A stretch of DNA of 64,000 nucleotides, taken from contig NZ_CP160906.1 in the NCBI RefSeq assembly GCF_041080865.1, positions 1,488,001-1,552,000 of the forward strand, read 5' to 3'. Below the pieces are notes generated by a model. The model did no database searches. It saw only the letters and a program-made list of their open reading frames with translations, and was not told the DNA's origin. Positions within the stretch are counted from its first letter, which is position 1. The number at the start of each line of letters is the position of its first letter. The translations under genes were made by a program, and so were the position numbers. Origin of the DNA: Psychromonas sp. MME1. Its GTDB lineage: Bacteria > Pseudomonadota > Gammaproteobacteria > Enterobacterales > Psychromonadaceae. This document shows positions 1-9,197 of the stretch, piece after piece.

Positions 1-3000
1 GAGACGATAGTGCCATCAATATCCGCCGCTTGATAAGGAACGGTAATGCTGCCCGAATCTTCATCCATGCTGCCATTGTCCACACTTATCGTGGGGGCAT
101 CATTAATATCATTGACGGTAATGGTCGAGGTGGTGGTTGCCGTCGCGCCATCATCATCGGTGGTTACCAAGGTAATGGTTGCCTCACCAAAGAAGTTCGG
201 CGCTGGGGTAAAGGTGATCGTGCCATCGGTTTCATTCACCGTCACACTGCCCTGTGCTGCGGGGACAGTGGCAACGGTTGAGACGATAGTGCCATCAATA
301 TCCGCCGCTTGATAAGGAACGGTAATGCTGCCCGAATCTTCATCCATGCTGCCATTGTCCACACTTATCGTGGGGGCATCATTAATATCATTGACGGTGA
401 TCGTCGAGGTGGTGGTCGCCGTCGCACCATCATTATCAGTGGTTACCAAGGTAATGGTTGCCTCACCAAAGAAATTCTCAGCAGGCGTAAAGGTGATCGT
501 GCCATCGGTTTCATTCACCGTCACACTGCCCTGCTCAGCAGGTACTGTAGCTACCGTTGAGACGATAGTGCCATCAATATCCGCCGCTTGATAGGGAACA
601 GTAATACTGCCCGAGTCTTCATCCATGCTGCCGTTGTCTGCACTCAACGTTGGCGCATCATTAATATCATTCACGGAGATCGTCGAGGTGGTGGTCGCCG
701 TCGCGCCATCATCATCGGTGGTTACCAAGGTAATGGTTGCCTCACCAAAGAAATTCTCAGCAGGCGTAAAGGTGATCGTGCCATCGGTTTCATTCACCGT
801 CACACTGCCCTGTGCTGCGGGGACAGTGGCAACGGTTGAGACGATAGTGCCATCAACATCAGCGGCCTGATAAGGAACGGTAATGCTGCCCGAGTCTTCA
901 TCCATGCTGCCGTTGTCTGCACTCAACGTTGGCGCATCATTAATATCATTCACGGAGATCGTCGAGGTGGTGGTCGCCGTCGCGCCATCATTATCAGTGG
1001 TTACCAAGGTAATGGTTGCCTCACCAAAGAAGTTCGGCGCTGGGGTAAAGGTGATCGTGCCATCGGTTTCATTCACCGTCACACTGCCCTGCGCTGCGGG
1101 GACAGTGGCAACGGTTGAGACGATAGTGCCATCAATATCCGCCGCTTGATAGGGAACAGTAATACTGCCCGAGTCTTCATCCATGCTGCCGTTGTCTGCA
1201 CTCAACGTTGGCGCATCATTAATATCATTCACGGAGATCGTCGAGGTGGTGGTCGCCGTCGCGCCATCATTATCAGTGGTTACCAAGGTAATGGTTGCCT
1301 CACCAAAGAAGTTCGGCGCTGGGGTAAAGGTGATCGTGCCATCGGTTTCATTCACCGTCACACTGCCCTGTGCTGCGGGGACAGTGGCAACGGTTGAGAC
1401 GATAGTGCCATCAATATCCGCGGCCTGATAGGGAACGGTAATGCTACCCGAGTCTTCATCCATGCTGCCGTTGTCTGCACTCAACGTTGGCGCATCATTA
1501 ATATCATTGACGGTGATCGTCGAGGTGGTGGTCGCCGTCGCACCATCATCATCGGTGGTTACCAAGGTAATGGTTGCCTCACCAAAGAAGTTCGGCGCTG
1601 GGGTAAAGGTGATCGTGCCATCGGTTTCATTCACCGTCACACTGCCCTGTGCTGCGGGGACAGTGGCAACGGTTGAGACGATAGTGCCATCAACATCAGC
1701 GGCCTGATAAGGAACGGTAATGCTGCCCGAATCTTCATCCATGCTGCCATTGTCCACACTTATCGTGGGGGCATCATTAATATCATTGACGGTAATGGTC
1801 GAGGTGGTGGTTGCCGTCGCGCCATCATCATCGGTGGTTACCAAGGTAATGGTTGCCTCACCAAAGAAGTTCGGCGCTGGGGTAAAGGTGATCGTGCCAT
1901 CGGTTTCATTCACCGTCACACTGCCCTGCGCTGCGGGGACAGTGGCAACGGTTGAGACGATAGTGCCATCAATATCCGCCGCTTGATAGGGAACAGTAAT
2001 ACTGCCCGAGTCTTCATCCATGCTGCCGTTGTCTGCACTCAACGTTGGCGCATCATTAATATCATTCACGGAGATCGTCGAGGTGGTGGTCGCCGTCGCG
2101 CCATCATTATCAGTGGTTACCAAGGTAATGGTTGCCTCACCAAAGAAGTTCGGCGCTGGGGTAAAGGTGATCGTGCCATCGGTTTCATTCACCGTCACAC
2201 TGCCCTGTGCTGCGGGGACAGTGGCAACGGTTGAGACGATAGTGCCATCAATATCCGCGGCCTGATAGGGAACGGTAATGCTACCCGAGTCTTCATCCAT
2301 GCTGCCGTTGTCTGCACTCAACGTTGGCGCATCATTAATATCATTGACGGTGATCGTCGAGGTGGTGGTCGCCGTCGCACCATCATCATCGGTGGTTACC
2401 AAGGTAATGGTTGCCTCACCAAAGAAATTCTCAGCAGGCGTAAAGGTGATCGTGCCATCGGTTTCATTCACCGTCACACTGCCCTGCTCAGCAGGTACTG
2501 TAGCTACCGTTGAGACGATAGTGCCATCAATATCCGCCGCTTGATAGGGAACAGTAATACTGCCCGAATCTTCATCCATGCTGCCGTTGTCTGCACTTAT
2601 CGTGGGGGCATCATTAATATCATTGACGGTGATCGTCGAGGTGGTGGTCGCCGTCGCGCCATCATTATCAGTGGTTACCAAGGTAATGGTTGCCTCACCA
2701 AAGAAGTTCGGCGCTGGGGTAAAGGTGATCGTGCCATCGGTTTCATTCACCGTCACACTGCCCTGTGCTGCGGGGACAGTGGCAACGGTTGAGACGATAG
2801 TGCCATCAATATCCGCGGCCTGATAGGGAACGGTAATGCTGCCCGAGTCTTCATCCATGCTGCCGTTGTCTGCACTCAACGTTGGCGCATCATTAATATC
2901 ATTGACGGTGATCGTCGAGGTGGTGGTCGCCGTCGCACCATCATCATCGGTGGTTACCAAGGTAATGGTTGCCTCACCAAAGAAGTTCGGCGCTGGGGTA

Positions 3001-5640
3001 AAGGTGATCGTGCCATCGGTTTCATTCACCGTCACACTGCCCTGTGCTGCGGGGACAGTGGCAACGGTTGAGACGATAGTGCCATCAATATCCGCGGCCT
3101 GATAGGGAACAGTAATGCTGCCCGAATCTTCATCCATGCTGCCGTTGTCAACACTTATCGTGGGGGCATCATTAATATCATTAACGGTGATCGTCGAGGT
3201 GGTGGTCGCCGTCGCGCCATCATTATCAGTGGTTACCAAGGTAATGGTTGCCTCACCAAAGAAGTTCGGCGCTGGGGTAAAGGTGATCGTGCCATCGGTT
3301 TCATTCACAGTCACACTGCCCTGTGCTGCGGGGACAGTGGCAACGGTTGAGACGATAGTGCCATCAATATCCGCGGCCTGATAGGGAACGGTAATGCTAC
3401 CCGAGTCTTCATCCATGCTGCCGTTGTCTGCACTCAACGTTGGCGCATCATTAATATCATTGACGGTGATCGTCGAGGTGGTGGTCGCCGTCGCACCATC
3501 ATCATCGGTGGTTACCAAGGTAATGGTTGCCTCACCAAAGAAGTTCGGCGCTGGGGTAAAGGTGATCGTGCCATCGGTTTCATTCACCGTCACACTGCCC
3601 TGTGCTGCGGGGACAGTGGCAACGGTTGAGACGATAGTGCCATCAACATCAGCGGCCTGATAAGGAACGGTAATGCTGCCCGAATCTTCATCCATGCTGC
3701 CATTGTCCACACTTATCGTGGGGGCATCATTAATATCATTGACGGTAATGGTCGAGGTGGTGGTTGCCGTCGCGCCATCATCATCGGTGGTTACCAAGGT
3801 AATGGTTGCCTCACCAAAGAAGTTCGGCGCTGGGGTAAAGGTGATCGTGCCATCGGTTTCATTCACCGTCACACTGCCCTGCGCTGCGGGGACAGTGGCA
3901 ACGGTTGAGACGATAGTGCCATCAATATCCGCCGCTTGATAGGGAACAGTAATACTGCCCGAGTCTTCATCCATGCTGCCGTTGTCTGCACTCAACGTTG
4001 GCGCATCATTAATATCATTCACGGAGATCGTCGAGGTGGTGGTCGCCGTCGCGCCATCATTATCAGTGGTTACCAAGGTAATGGTTGCCTCACCAAAGAA
4101 GTTCGGCGCTGGGGTAAAGGTGATCGTGCCATCGGTTTCATTCACCGTCACACTGCCCTGTGCTGCGGGGACAGTGGCAACGGTTGAGACGATAGTGCCA
4201 TCAATATCCGCGGCCTGATAGGGAACGGTAATGCTACCCGAGTCTTCATCCATGCTGCCGTTGTCTGCACTCAACGTTGGCGCATCATTAATATCATTGA
4301 CGGTGATCGTCGAGGTGGTGGTCGCCGTCGCACCATCATCATCGGTGGTTACCAAGGTAATGGTTGCCTCACCAAAGAAATTCTCAGCAGGCGTAAAGGT
4401 GATCGTGCCATCGGTTTCATTCACCGTCACACTGCCCTGCTCAGCAGGTACTGTAGCTACCGTTGAGACGATAGTGCCATCAATATCCGCCGCTTGATAG
4501 GGAACAGTAATACTGCCCGAATCTTCATCCATGCTGCCGTTGTCTGCACTTATCGTGGGGGCATCATTAATATCATTGACGGTGATCGTCGAGGTGGTGG
4601 TCGCCGTCGCGCCATCATTATCAGTGGTTACCAAGGTAATGGTTGCCTCACCAAAGAAGTTCGGCGCTGGGGTAAAGGTGATCGTGCCATCGGTTTCATT
4701 CACCGTCACACTGCCCTGTGCTGCGGGGACAGTGGCAACGGTTGAGACGATAGTGCCATCAATATCCGCGGCCTGATAGGGAACGGTAATGCTGCCCGAG
4801 TCTTCATCCATGCTGCCGTTGTCTGCACTCAACGTTGGCGCATCATTAATATCATTGACGGTGATCGTCGAGGTGGTGGTCGCCGTCGCACCATCATCAT
4901 CGGTGGTTACCAAGGTAATGGTTGCCTCACCAAAGAAGTTCGGCGCTGGGGTAAAGGTGATCGTGCCATCGGTTTCATTCACCGTCACACTGCCCTGTGC
5001 TGCGGGGACAGTGGCAACGGTTGAGACGATAGTGCCATCAATATCCGCGGCCTGATAGGGAACAGTAATACTGCCCGAGTCTTCATCCATGCTGCCGTTG
5101 TCTGCACTCAACGTTGGCGCATCATTAATATCATTGACGGTAATGGTCGAGGTGGTGGTTGCCGTCGCGCCATCATCATCGGTGGTTACCAAGGTAATGG
5201 TTGCCTCACCAAAGAAATTCTCTGCAGGCGTAAAGGTGATCGTGCCATCGGTTTCATTCACCGTCACACTGCCATGCTCAGCAGGTACTGTAGCTACCGT
5301 TGAGACGATAGTGCCATCAATATCCGCGGCCTGATAGGGAACGGTAATGCTGCCCGAGTCTTCATCCATGCTGCCGTTGTCTGCACTCAACGTTGGCGCA
5401 TCATTAATATCATTGACGGTGATCGTCGAGGTGGTGGTCGCCGTCGCACCATCATCATCGGTGGTTACCAAGGTAATGGTTGCCTCACCAAAGAAATTCT
5501 CTGCGGGCGTAAAGGTGATCGTGCCATCGGTTTCATTCACCGTCACACTGCCCTGCTCAGCAGGTACTGTAGCTACCGTTGAGACGATAGTGCCATCAAT
5601 ATCCGCCGCTTGATAAGGAACGGTAATGCTGCCGCCATCT
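1..5640 (-). repeat. Tandem array of ~20 in-frame 279-bp repeats
   Basis: The 20-base start gagacgatagtgccatcaat recurs exactly every 279 bp (1, 280, 559 ... 5581), giving twenty full units plus part of a first unit next to the N-terminal region. Units differ only at a few blocks, for example LSADNGS or ISVDNGS, TISVND or TITVND, TDDDGA or TDNDGA, APNFFGE or AENFFGE, and AAQGS or AEQGS. The variants are shuffled between units like a mosaic. A higher-order copy is visible: 1357-3116 and 3310-5069 read the same at an offset of 1953 bp, which is seven units. Short frames on the plus strand here are antisense shadows. Confidence 0.95.
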
Positions 5641-6092
5641 TCATCAATAACACCATTATCAATAGTAAGCGTCGGTGCTTGATTTATTAAGCCACCAAGA
5701 AATAATTCACTTTCTTCAGGTAAGACGAGTGTTGTCGATGAGGTATTAAATCCTTGAGTCTCAAAATTAGTGGTGGCAATGGTTTCAGCTCCCTCTCGAG
5801 AAAAATCAACCGGTCCAGAGCTTCCTCCATCGGATGTAGGAGCGCCCGCTGCGGTTTCAATATCCTCAATGGGGCCATCGGTGCCTTCAATTGCAGCTTG
5901 AATAGCATTTATTTCAGCTAAATCGTCTTCATTAAGTTGTACTACCGATTCTTCTGTCAACGCATCTTCGTTAACCAGTTCACTCACTTGTTGTAAGTCA
6001 TCAGTCGTTTTTTCAATGATTATTTCGCTTCTATTTTCATTATCCACAATGGGCGCATCAACCGCTGCAGGGTTATTTTTGCTACTATTCAT
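1..6092 (-). CDS. Giant tandem-repeat (Ig/cadherin-like) secreted adhesin, C-terminal part outside window
   Basis: The reading frame is open from the ATG at 6092 to the window edge, giving 2030 codons with no stop; the C-terminus lies outside. A GGAG ribosome site sits 8 nt before the ATG. Residues 1 to about 135 are acidic, lack a Sec signal peptide, and contain a TAAG motif at residues 80-83. From about residue 139 onward there are some twenty 93-residue repeats, each with DEDSGSITV, a DIDGT loop, a FTPAPNFFGE-like stretch and a closing VNDINDAPT. This is the pattern of tandem-95/Big_9/VCBS-type bacterial cadherin-like domains found in RTX-type adhesins exported by type I secretion. Such proteins usually end in a C-terminal secretion signal, which cannot be checked here. 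Surface adhesion or biofilm attachment is inferred from the family. No secretion genes lie beside it in the window. Confidence 0.88.
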   Translation of the reverse strand, partial: MNSSKNNPAAVDAPIVDNENRSEIIIEKTTDDLQQVSELVNEDALTEESVVQLNEDDLAEINAIQAAIEGTDGPIEDIETAAGAPTSDGGSSGPVDFSREGAETIATTNFETQGFNTSSTTLVLPEESELFLGGLINQAPTLTIDNGVIDEDGGSITVPYQAADIDGTIVSTVATVPAEQGSVTVNETDGTITFTPAENFFGEATITLVTTDDDGATATTTSTITVNDINDAPTLSADNGSMDEDSGSITVPYQAADIDGTIVSTVATVPAEHGSVTVNETDGTITFTPAENFFGEATITLVTTDDDGATATTTSTITVNDINDAPTLSADNGSMDEDSGSITVPYQAADIDGTIVSTVATVPAAQGSVTVNETDGTITFTPAPNFFGEATITLVTTDDDGATATTTSTITVNDINDAPTLSADNGSMDEDSGSITVPYQAADIDGTIVSTVATVPAAQGSVTVNETDGTITFTPAPNFFGEATITLVTTDNDGATATTTSTITVNDINDAPTISADNGSMDEDSGSITVPYQAADIDGTIVSTVATVPAEQGSVTVNETDGTITFTPAENFFGEATITLVTTDDDGATATTTSTITVNDINDAPTLSADNGSMDEDSGSITVPYQAADIDGTIVSTVATVPAAQGSVTVNETDGTITFTPAPNFFGEATITLVTTDNDGATATTTSTISVNDINDAPTLSADNGSMDEDSGSITVPYQAADIDGTIVSTVATVPAAQGSVTVNETDGTITFTPAPNFFGEATITLVTTDDDGATATTTSTITVNDINDAPTISVDNGSMDEDSGSITVPYQAADVDGTIVSTVATVPAAQGSVTVNETDGTITFTPAPNFFGEATITLVTTDDDGATATTTSTITVNDINDAPTLSADNGSMDEDSGSITVPYQAADIDGTIVSTVATVPAAQGSVTVNETDGTITFTPAPNFFGEATITLVTTDNDGATATTTSTITVNDINDAPTISVDNGSMDEDSGSITVPYQAADIDGTIVSTVATVPAAQGSVTVNETDGTITFTPAPNFFGEATITLVTTDDDGATATTTSTITVNDINDAPTLSADNGSMDEDSGSITVPYQAADIDGTIVSTVATVPAAQGSVTVNETDGTITFTPAPNFFGEATITLVTTDNDGATATTTSTITVNDINDAPTISADNGSMDEDSGSITVPYQAADIDGTIVSTVATVPAEQGSVTVNETDGTITFTPAENFFGEATITLVTTDDDGATATTTSTITVNDINDAPTLSADNGSMDEDSGSITVPYQAADIDGTIVSTVATVPAAQGSVTVNETDGTITFTPAPNFFGEATITLVTTDNDGATATTTSTISVNDINDAPTLSADNGSMDEDSGSITVPYQAADIDGTIVSTVATVPAAQGSVTVNETDGTITFTPAPNFFGEATITLVTTDDDGATATTTSTITVNDINDAPTISVDNGSMDEDSGSITVPYQAADVDGTIVSTVATVPAAQGSVTVNETDGTITFTPAPNFFGEATITLVTTDDDGATATTTSTITVNDINDAPTLSADNGSMDEDSGSITVPYQAADIDGTIVSTVATVPAAQGSVTVNETDGTITFTPAPNFFGEATITLVTTDNDGATATTTSTISVNDINDAPTLSADNGSMDEDSGSITVPYQAADIDGTIVSTVATVPAAQGSVTVNETDGTITFTPAPNFFGEATITLVTTDNDGATATTTSTISVNDINDAPTLSADNGSMDEDSGSITVPYQAADVDGTIVSTVATVPAAQGSVTVNETDGTITFTPAENFFGEATITLVTTDDDGATATTTSTISVNDINDAPTLSADNGSMDEDSGSITVPYQAADIDGTIVSTVATVPAEQGSVTVNETDGTITFTPAENFFGEATITLVTTDNDGATATTTSTITVNDINDAPTISVDNGSMDEDSGSITVPYQAADIDGTIVSTVATVPAAQGSVTVNETDGTITFTPAPNFFGEATITLVTTDDDGATATTTSTITVNDINDAPTISVDNGSMDEDSGSITVPYQAADIDGTIV

Positions 6093-6457
6093 AATCTATT
6101 CTCCATAATTATTACGATTTCTATTGTGGTTTAAATGGTTTGAAGCAAATTAACAAAAAATCCAAGTTCTTTTTATTAACAAATAACTTACAAAATTACT
6201 TATAAAAACTGATACTTACATATTACTAAAAGTCAGTGTTCAAAATATATTATATAATTAAATTAATACTATCTATGTGTGAAATATCGCAAAATAAATT
6301 TTTACAGGAAACACACATTTAACATTATAACAACAAAAACATATTTTCATTACACCAATCCTACAATGTTAACAAATTTAATTATCTTACTTTTTTACTA
6401 AAAAATTTATGCAGGCGTTCATTTAATAGTATAGCCTTTTGTGTATAACATTTTACT

Positions 6458-6628
6458 CATATAGCCAGTTACCTCAAGTTGCTTTATCAGGAGCCAGACG
6501 AATAACAGAGCAAGGAAAGTCGCTCCAATCTGCTTACTTATAAAATTTCTATGTAGAATACAATTTTATGCCTCGCATCTTGGCATGCTAATCCTTGCTT
6601 AGTTTGCATTTTGATGTAGCGTGGGTAT
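6458..6628 (-). repeat. Dispersed repeat family 2, copy A
   Basis: Read on the minus strand, this stretch matches the repeat at 12208-12443 over several blocks: an ATACCCA-type end, a run of ATGCAAA, then TTCTACATAG, TTTATAA, AAGCAGATTGGA and TTTCCTT, and finally CAGAGCAAGG and CTCAAG on the opposite end. It lacks about 50 bp present in that copy. It lies in the 600-bp gap between the adhesin gene and msrA. The rest of that gap (6107-6457) is AT-rich with no gene I can support; it presumably holds the adhesin promoter, which I could not place with confidence. Confidence 0.55.
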
Positions 6629-6694
6629 AAAAGCTCTCTTATGCTATCCTTCCCCCCGTTGGCAAAACTAACTAACATTTTTAAGGATTTTCAG

Positions 6695-7231
6695 ATGGCA
6701 ATATCGACAGCAACGTTCGCGGGCGGTTGTTTTTGGTGTATAGAAGCAGCTTTCAACTCTTTAAATGGCGTGACTAAGGCCATTTCCGGTTATACAGGAG
6801 GAATAACAGCGCATCCCAATTACAAAGAAGTCTGTAGCGGTAAAACTAAACATGCGGAAGCGGTACAAATCAGTTTCGATGACAAAATAATTAGCTACCA
6901 AGAATTATTAACTATTTTTTTCGCTTTGCATGATCCTACACAACTTAATAGACAAGGCGATGACATTGGCACACAATATCGTTCTACTGTTTTTTATGAA
7001 AGTGAAGAGCAAAAAAAATTAGCCCTTGAAGTTATCAATGATTTAATTCAATCACAGGTATTTACGGATACGATTAAAACTGAGGTTGAAGAGTTAGGCG
7101 TATTTTACCCTGCAGAAGTGTATCATCAAGGCTATTTTATGAATAATCCAGAGCAAGCTTATTGTGCCGTAGTTGTTTCACCAAAACTCAATAAATTTAA
7201 AGAAAAATATAAAGCTAAATTAAAAAAATAA
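6695..7231 (+). CDS. msrA: Peptide-methionine (S)-S-oxide reductase MsrA
   Basis: This 178-residue protein reduces methionine-S-sulfoxide in oxidised proteins and free methionine, using thioredoxin to recycle. The catalytic signature GGCFWC lies at residues 9-14, close to the N-terminus, followed by the family blocks SGYTGG, HAEAVQ, DPTQLNRQGDDIGTQYRS and a late Cys in the PEQAYCAVV stretch. An upstream in-frame ATG at 6641 exists, but the start at 6695 is preferred: an AAGGA site sits 7 nt before it, and other short MsrA proteins begin just ahead of ATFAGGCFWC. It is a single-gene unit. Its stop codon touches the end of a MITE-like repeat, which fills most of the gap downstream. Confidence 0.95.
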   Translation: MAISTATFAGGCFWCIEAAFNSLNGVTKAISGYTGGITAHPNYKEVCSGKTKHAEAVQISFDDKIISYQELLTIFFALHDPTQLNRQGDDIGTQYRSTVFYESEEQKKLALEVINDLIQSQVFTDTIKTEVEELGVFYPAEVYHQGYFMNNPEQAYCAVVVSPKLNKFKEKYKAKLKK

Positions 7232-7392
7232 TACCAATCGGATTAAGTATGTGATCTAAATTTTGCGCAGGAAAAATGGCTTAATTTGAGGCGTAAGTTG
7301 ACGCAAATGGTTGTTCCCTTTGCGAAACTTACAACAAAAAAGTAAGTTATTTTAACCAGTAAAATAGATCAGCTATTTATTCCGATTGGTAT
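7231..7392 (+). mobile_element. MITE-like element, copy 1 (subfamily with CTTTTTTGTTG)
   Basis: This is a 162-bp non-coding element with inverted ends ATACCAATCGGA and TCCGATTGGTAT. It is nearly identical (reverse strand) to the interrupted copy at 12933-13256 and clearly related to copies at 13068-13227 and 55396-55557. It carries no transposase frame, so any movement would need an enzyme from elsewhere. It begins on the last base of the msrA stop codon. Confidence 0.85.
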
Positions 7393-7441
7393 AAAACAGT
7401 ACAAGCCTCTGTCAACTTTTATTGCAGAGGCTCAAAGCGCT

Positions 7442-8161
7442 TTAAGCGACAATCAATGCACTCGCCAATCCGATTAAACCACCAAATACGCCACCCCATA
7501 CAACTAACCATCCAAGGTGTTTTTTAATCATTTCTTGAATGATCTGTTTAACTAAGTGTGGTGTTAGTTCATTTAATCGTTGTTCGATAATTTGCTCAAT
7601 TTTAGCTAAAATATCATTCATCATATCGGGTTGTTCAATCTCTTTTTTTAACAACGCAATAAATTTTTCATCTTCGGTTAATTCAATAATTGATTTCTTC
7701 ATGTTTTTAATGAAGGGCTCTCTTAAGGGAGTTAATGCCTCTACTCCACCAAACATTCCTAACATTGCACCAAAGGATGAGTTCATAATCACAGTCACTA
7801 AACCATCATAGGTTGGGTTAAGGTCAACCTTATCAATTACCGGTGTTAGGTTAAAATGTGTCGGAGAAAGTGCACCTGCATTTAAAAATCAATCCACATT
7901 TTCACGAGTAAAAAACTGTTCCATCATCAATCCATGAATGCCTTTTTTAAACTCTTCAAAGTGTGCAGGTACGACACCAGAACCATACAAAAAAGGCACT
8001 TTTTCAAATAACATAAAGACAGCTAACCAATTGGTTAAAGCACCAGAAAGTGCAAACAAGCCAACCATTGTTAATATTGTGGCTAACTCACTTTGTCCTA
8101 AAAGTAATCCCAAAACTAAAATGACTGCTGCAATAAAATTAGTTATAAAACTTTTATTCAT
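7442..8161 (-). pseudogene. DUF445 family membrane protein, interrupted by an in-frame TGA
   Basis: A 239-codon frame begins at the ATG at 8161 (GAGG site upstream) and runs to 7442, interrupted by one TGA at 7889-7891 after codon 90. Both halves stay in the same frame: the text reads ...FFTRENVD, stop, FLNAGALSPTHFN..., so this is a single nonsense change (CGA to TGA would restore Arg) and not a frameshift. The N-terminal half has two hydrophobic segments, then a GALTNWLAVFMLFEKVP stretch; the C-terminal half ends in a hydrophobic helix (WGGVFGGLIGLASALIVA). This is the layout of short DUF445 inner-membrane proteins, of unknown function. The downstream half could start from a GTG at 7798. 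A sequencing error cannot be excluded. Confidence 0.75.
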
Positions 8162-8234
8162 ATTTATTCCTCAAAAAAAATCCAGTCACTAATTAATAGT
8201 CACTGGATTCTATTTTACTCATGGCACATCTTAA

Positions 8235-8672
8235 TTATTCGGCGGCAATATCTGCACGTAGATTTAAGCTTCGTAACGCTTTATCTAAAACACCATTAAC
8301 AAATTTATAGGATTCATCCGTTGCGAAATCTTTTGCTAATTCGATAGCTTCATTGAGTACAACTTTATGCGGAACATCCGTACGGTAGGTTAACTCAAAC
8401 ATAGCGATACGTAAAACAGCCAAGTCAACCATATCAACATCACTAATTTTACGTGATAAATAAGGTGATAATTTTTCATCTAAATTATCTACTCGATTAA
8501 TAACACCCGTTAGCAACTCTTTAAAATAAGAGACATCTGTTTTAGATAAATCTTGATCAACCATAAATTGCTCAATAATTTGTCCTGCATTCAGCTTAGT
8601 TATTTGCCATTGATAAACCGCTTGCACTGCAAATTGTCGAGCGCGACGGCGCTCAGCCGGTTTCATTTTCAT
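8235..8672 (-). CDS. nusB: Transcription antitermination factor NusB
   Basis: This 145-residue protein belongs to the all-helical NusB family, which binds boxA RNA with S10 (NusE) during rRNA antitermination. The N-terminal RRRARQFAVQAVYQWQ stretch and the C-terminal DVPHKVVLNEAIELAKDFATDESYKFVNGVLDK block are typical, and the length is normal. Its ATG overlaps the ribH stop (TAATG at 8670-8674), so the two are translationally coupled. The ribH-nusB order is common in gammaproteobacteria. Confidence 0.97.
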   Translation of the reverse strand: MKMKPAERRRARQFAVQAVYQWQITKLNAGQIIEQFMVDQDLSKTDVSYFKELLTGVINRVDNLDEKLSPYLSRKISDVDMVDLAVLRIAMFELTYRTDVPHKVVLNEAIELAKDFATDESYKFVNGVLDKALRSLNLRADIAAE

Positions 8673-9139
8673 TATCCAAGTTCCGCCATAACGTTAACCA
8701 TCTCAAGTGCACTTAGTGCAGCTTCACTACCTTTATTGCCCATTTTTGTTCCAGCGCGTTCAATTGCTTGATCGATTGAGTCTGTCGTTAACACGCCAAA
8801 CGCAACGGGTACATCAAATTCAAGTGACACCTGAGCCAAACCTTTATTGCACTCATTAGCAACAAATTCAAAGTGTGGTGTGCCACCGCGTATCACCGTT
8901 CCTAAAGCAATAATAGCATCATATTTTTTAGATGCGGCAACACGTTTTGTTGCCAATGGTAATTCAACCGCACCAGGTACACGTACAACAGAAATATTAT
9001 CATCTTCAACTTGACCAGTACGTTTAAGGGTATCAAGCGCCCCAGCTAATAACTGCTCATTAATAAAGCTGTTGAAACGAGAGATTACGATTGCTATTTT
9101 CGCGTGTGGTGCCGCTAATCCACCTTCAATTATTTTCAT
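8672..9139 (-). CDS. ribH: 6,7-dimethyl-8-ribityllumazine synthase
   Basis: This enzyme condenses 5-amino-6-ribitylaminouracil with dihydroxybutanone phosphate, the penultimate step of riboflavin synthesis. The 155-residue protein shows the family blocks [20 protein letters not shown] near the N-terminus, [13 protein letters not shown] in the middle and [19 protein letters not shown] for the active-site loop. The other dedicated riboflavin genes (ribB, ribE, ribD) lie directly upstream on the same strand, pointing to one transcription unit that ends in nusB. The gene is called ribE in Escherichia coli. Confidence 0.97.
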   Translation of the reverse strand: MKIIEGGLAAPHAKIAIVISRFNSFINEQLLAGALDTLKRTGQVEDDNISVVRVPGAVELPLATKRVAASKKYDAIIALGTVIRGGTPHFEFVANECNKGLAQVSLEFDVPVAFGVLTTDSIDQAIERAGTKMGNKGSEAALSALEMVNVMAELG

Positions 9140-9197
9140 TTTCTACCCTTATTAGTACAATTTTGTGCATTCTAGCACATTTTATGATTAATGCTTA

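Noticed and set aside
30-5613. Many 80-90-codon plus-strand frames inside the repeat array
   Set aside because: They recur with the 279-bp period and are antisense to a continuous 2030-codon minus-strand frame with a clear domain pattern, so they are shadows.
1-5640. CRISPR or satellite array
   Set aside because: The unit is 279 bp, contiguous, without spacers, and in frame with protein-domain motifs.
7889-7891. TGA in the DUF445 gene read as selenocysteine
   Set aside because: No SECIS-like hairpin is evident just after it and DUF445 is not a redox family; a nonsense change is simpler.
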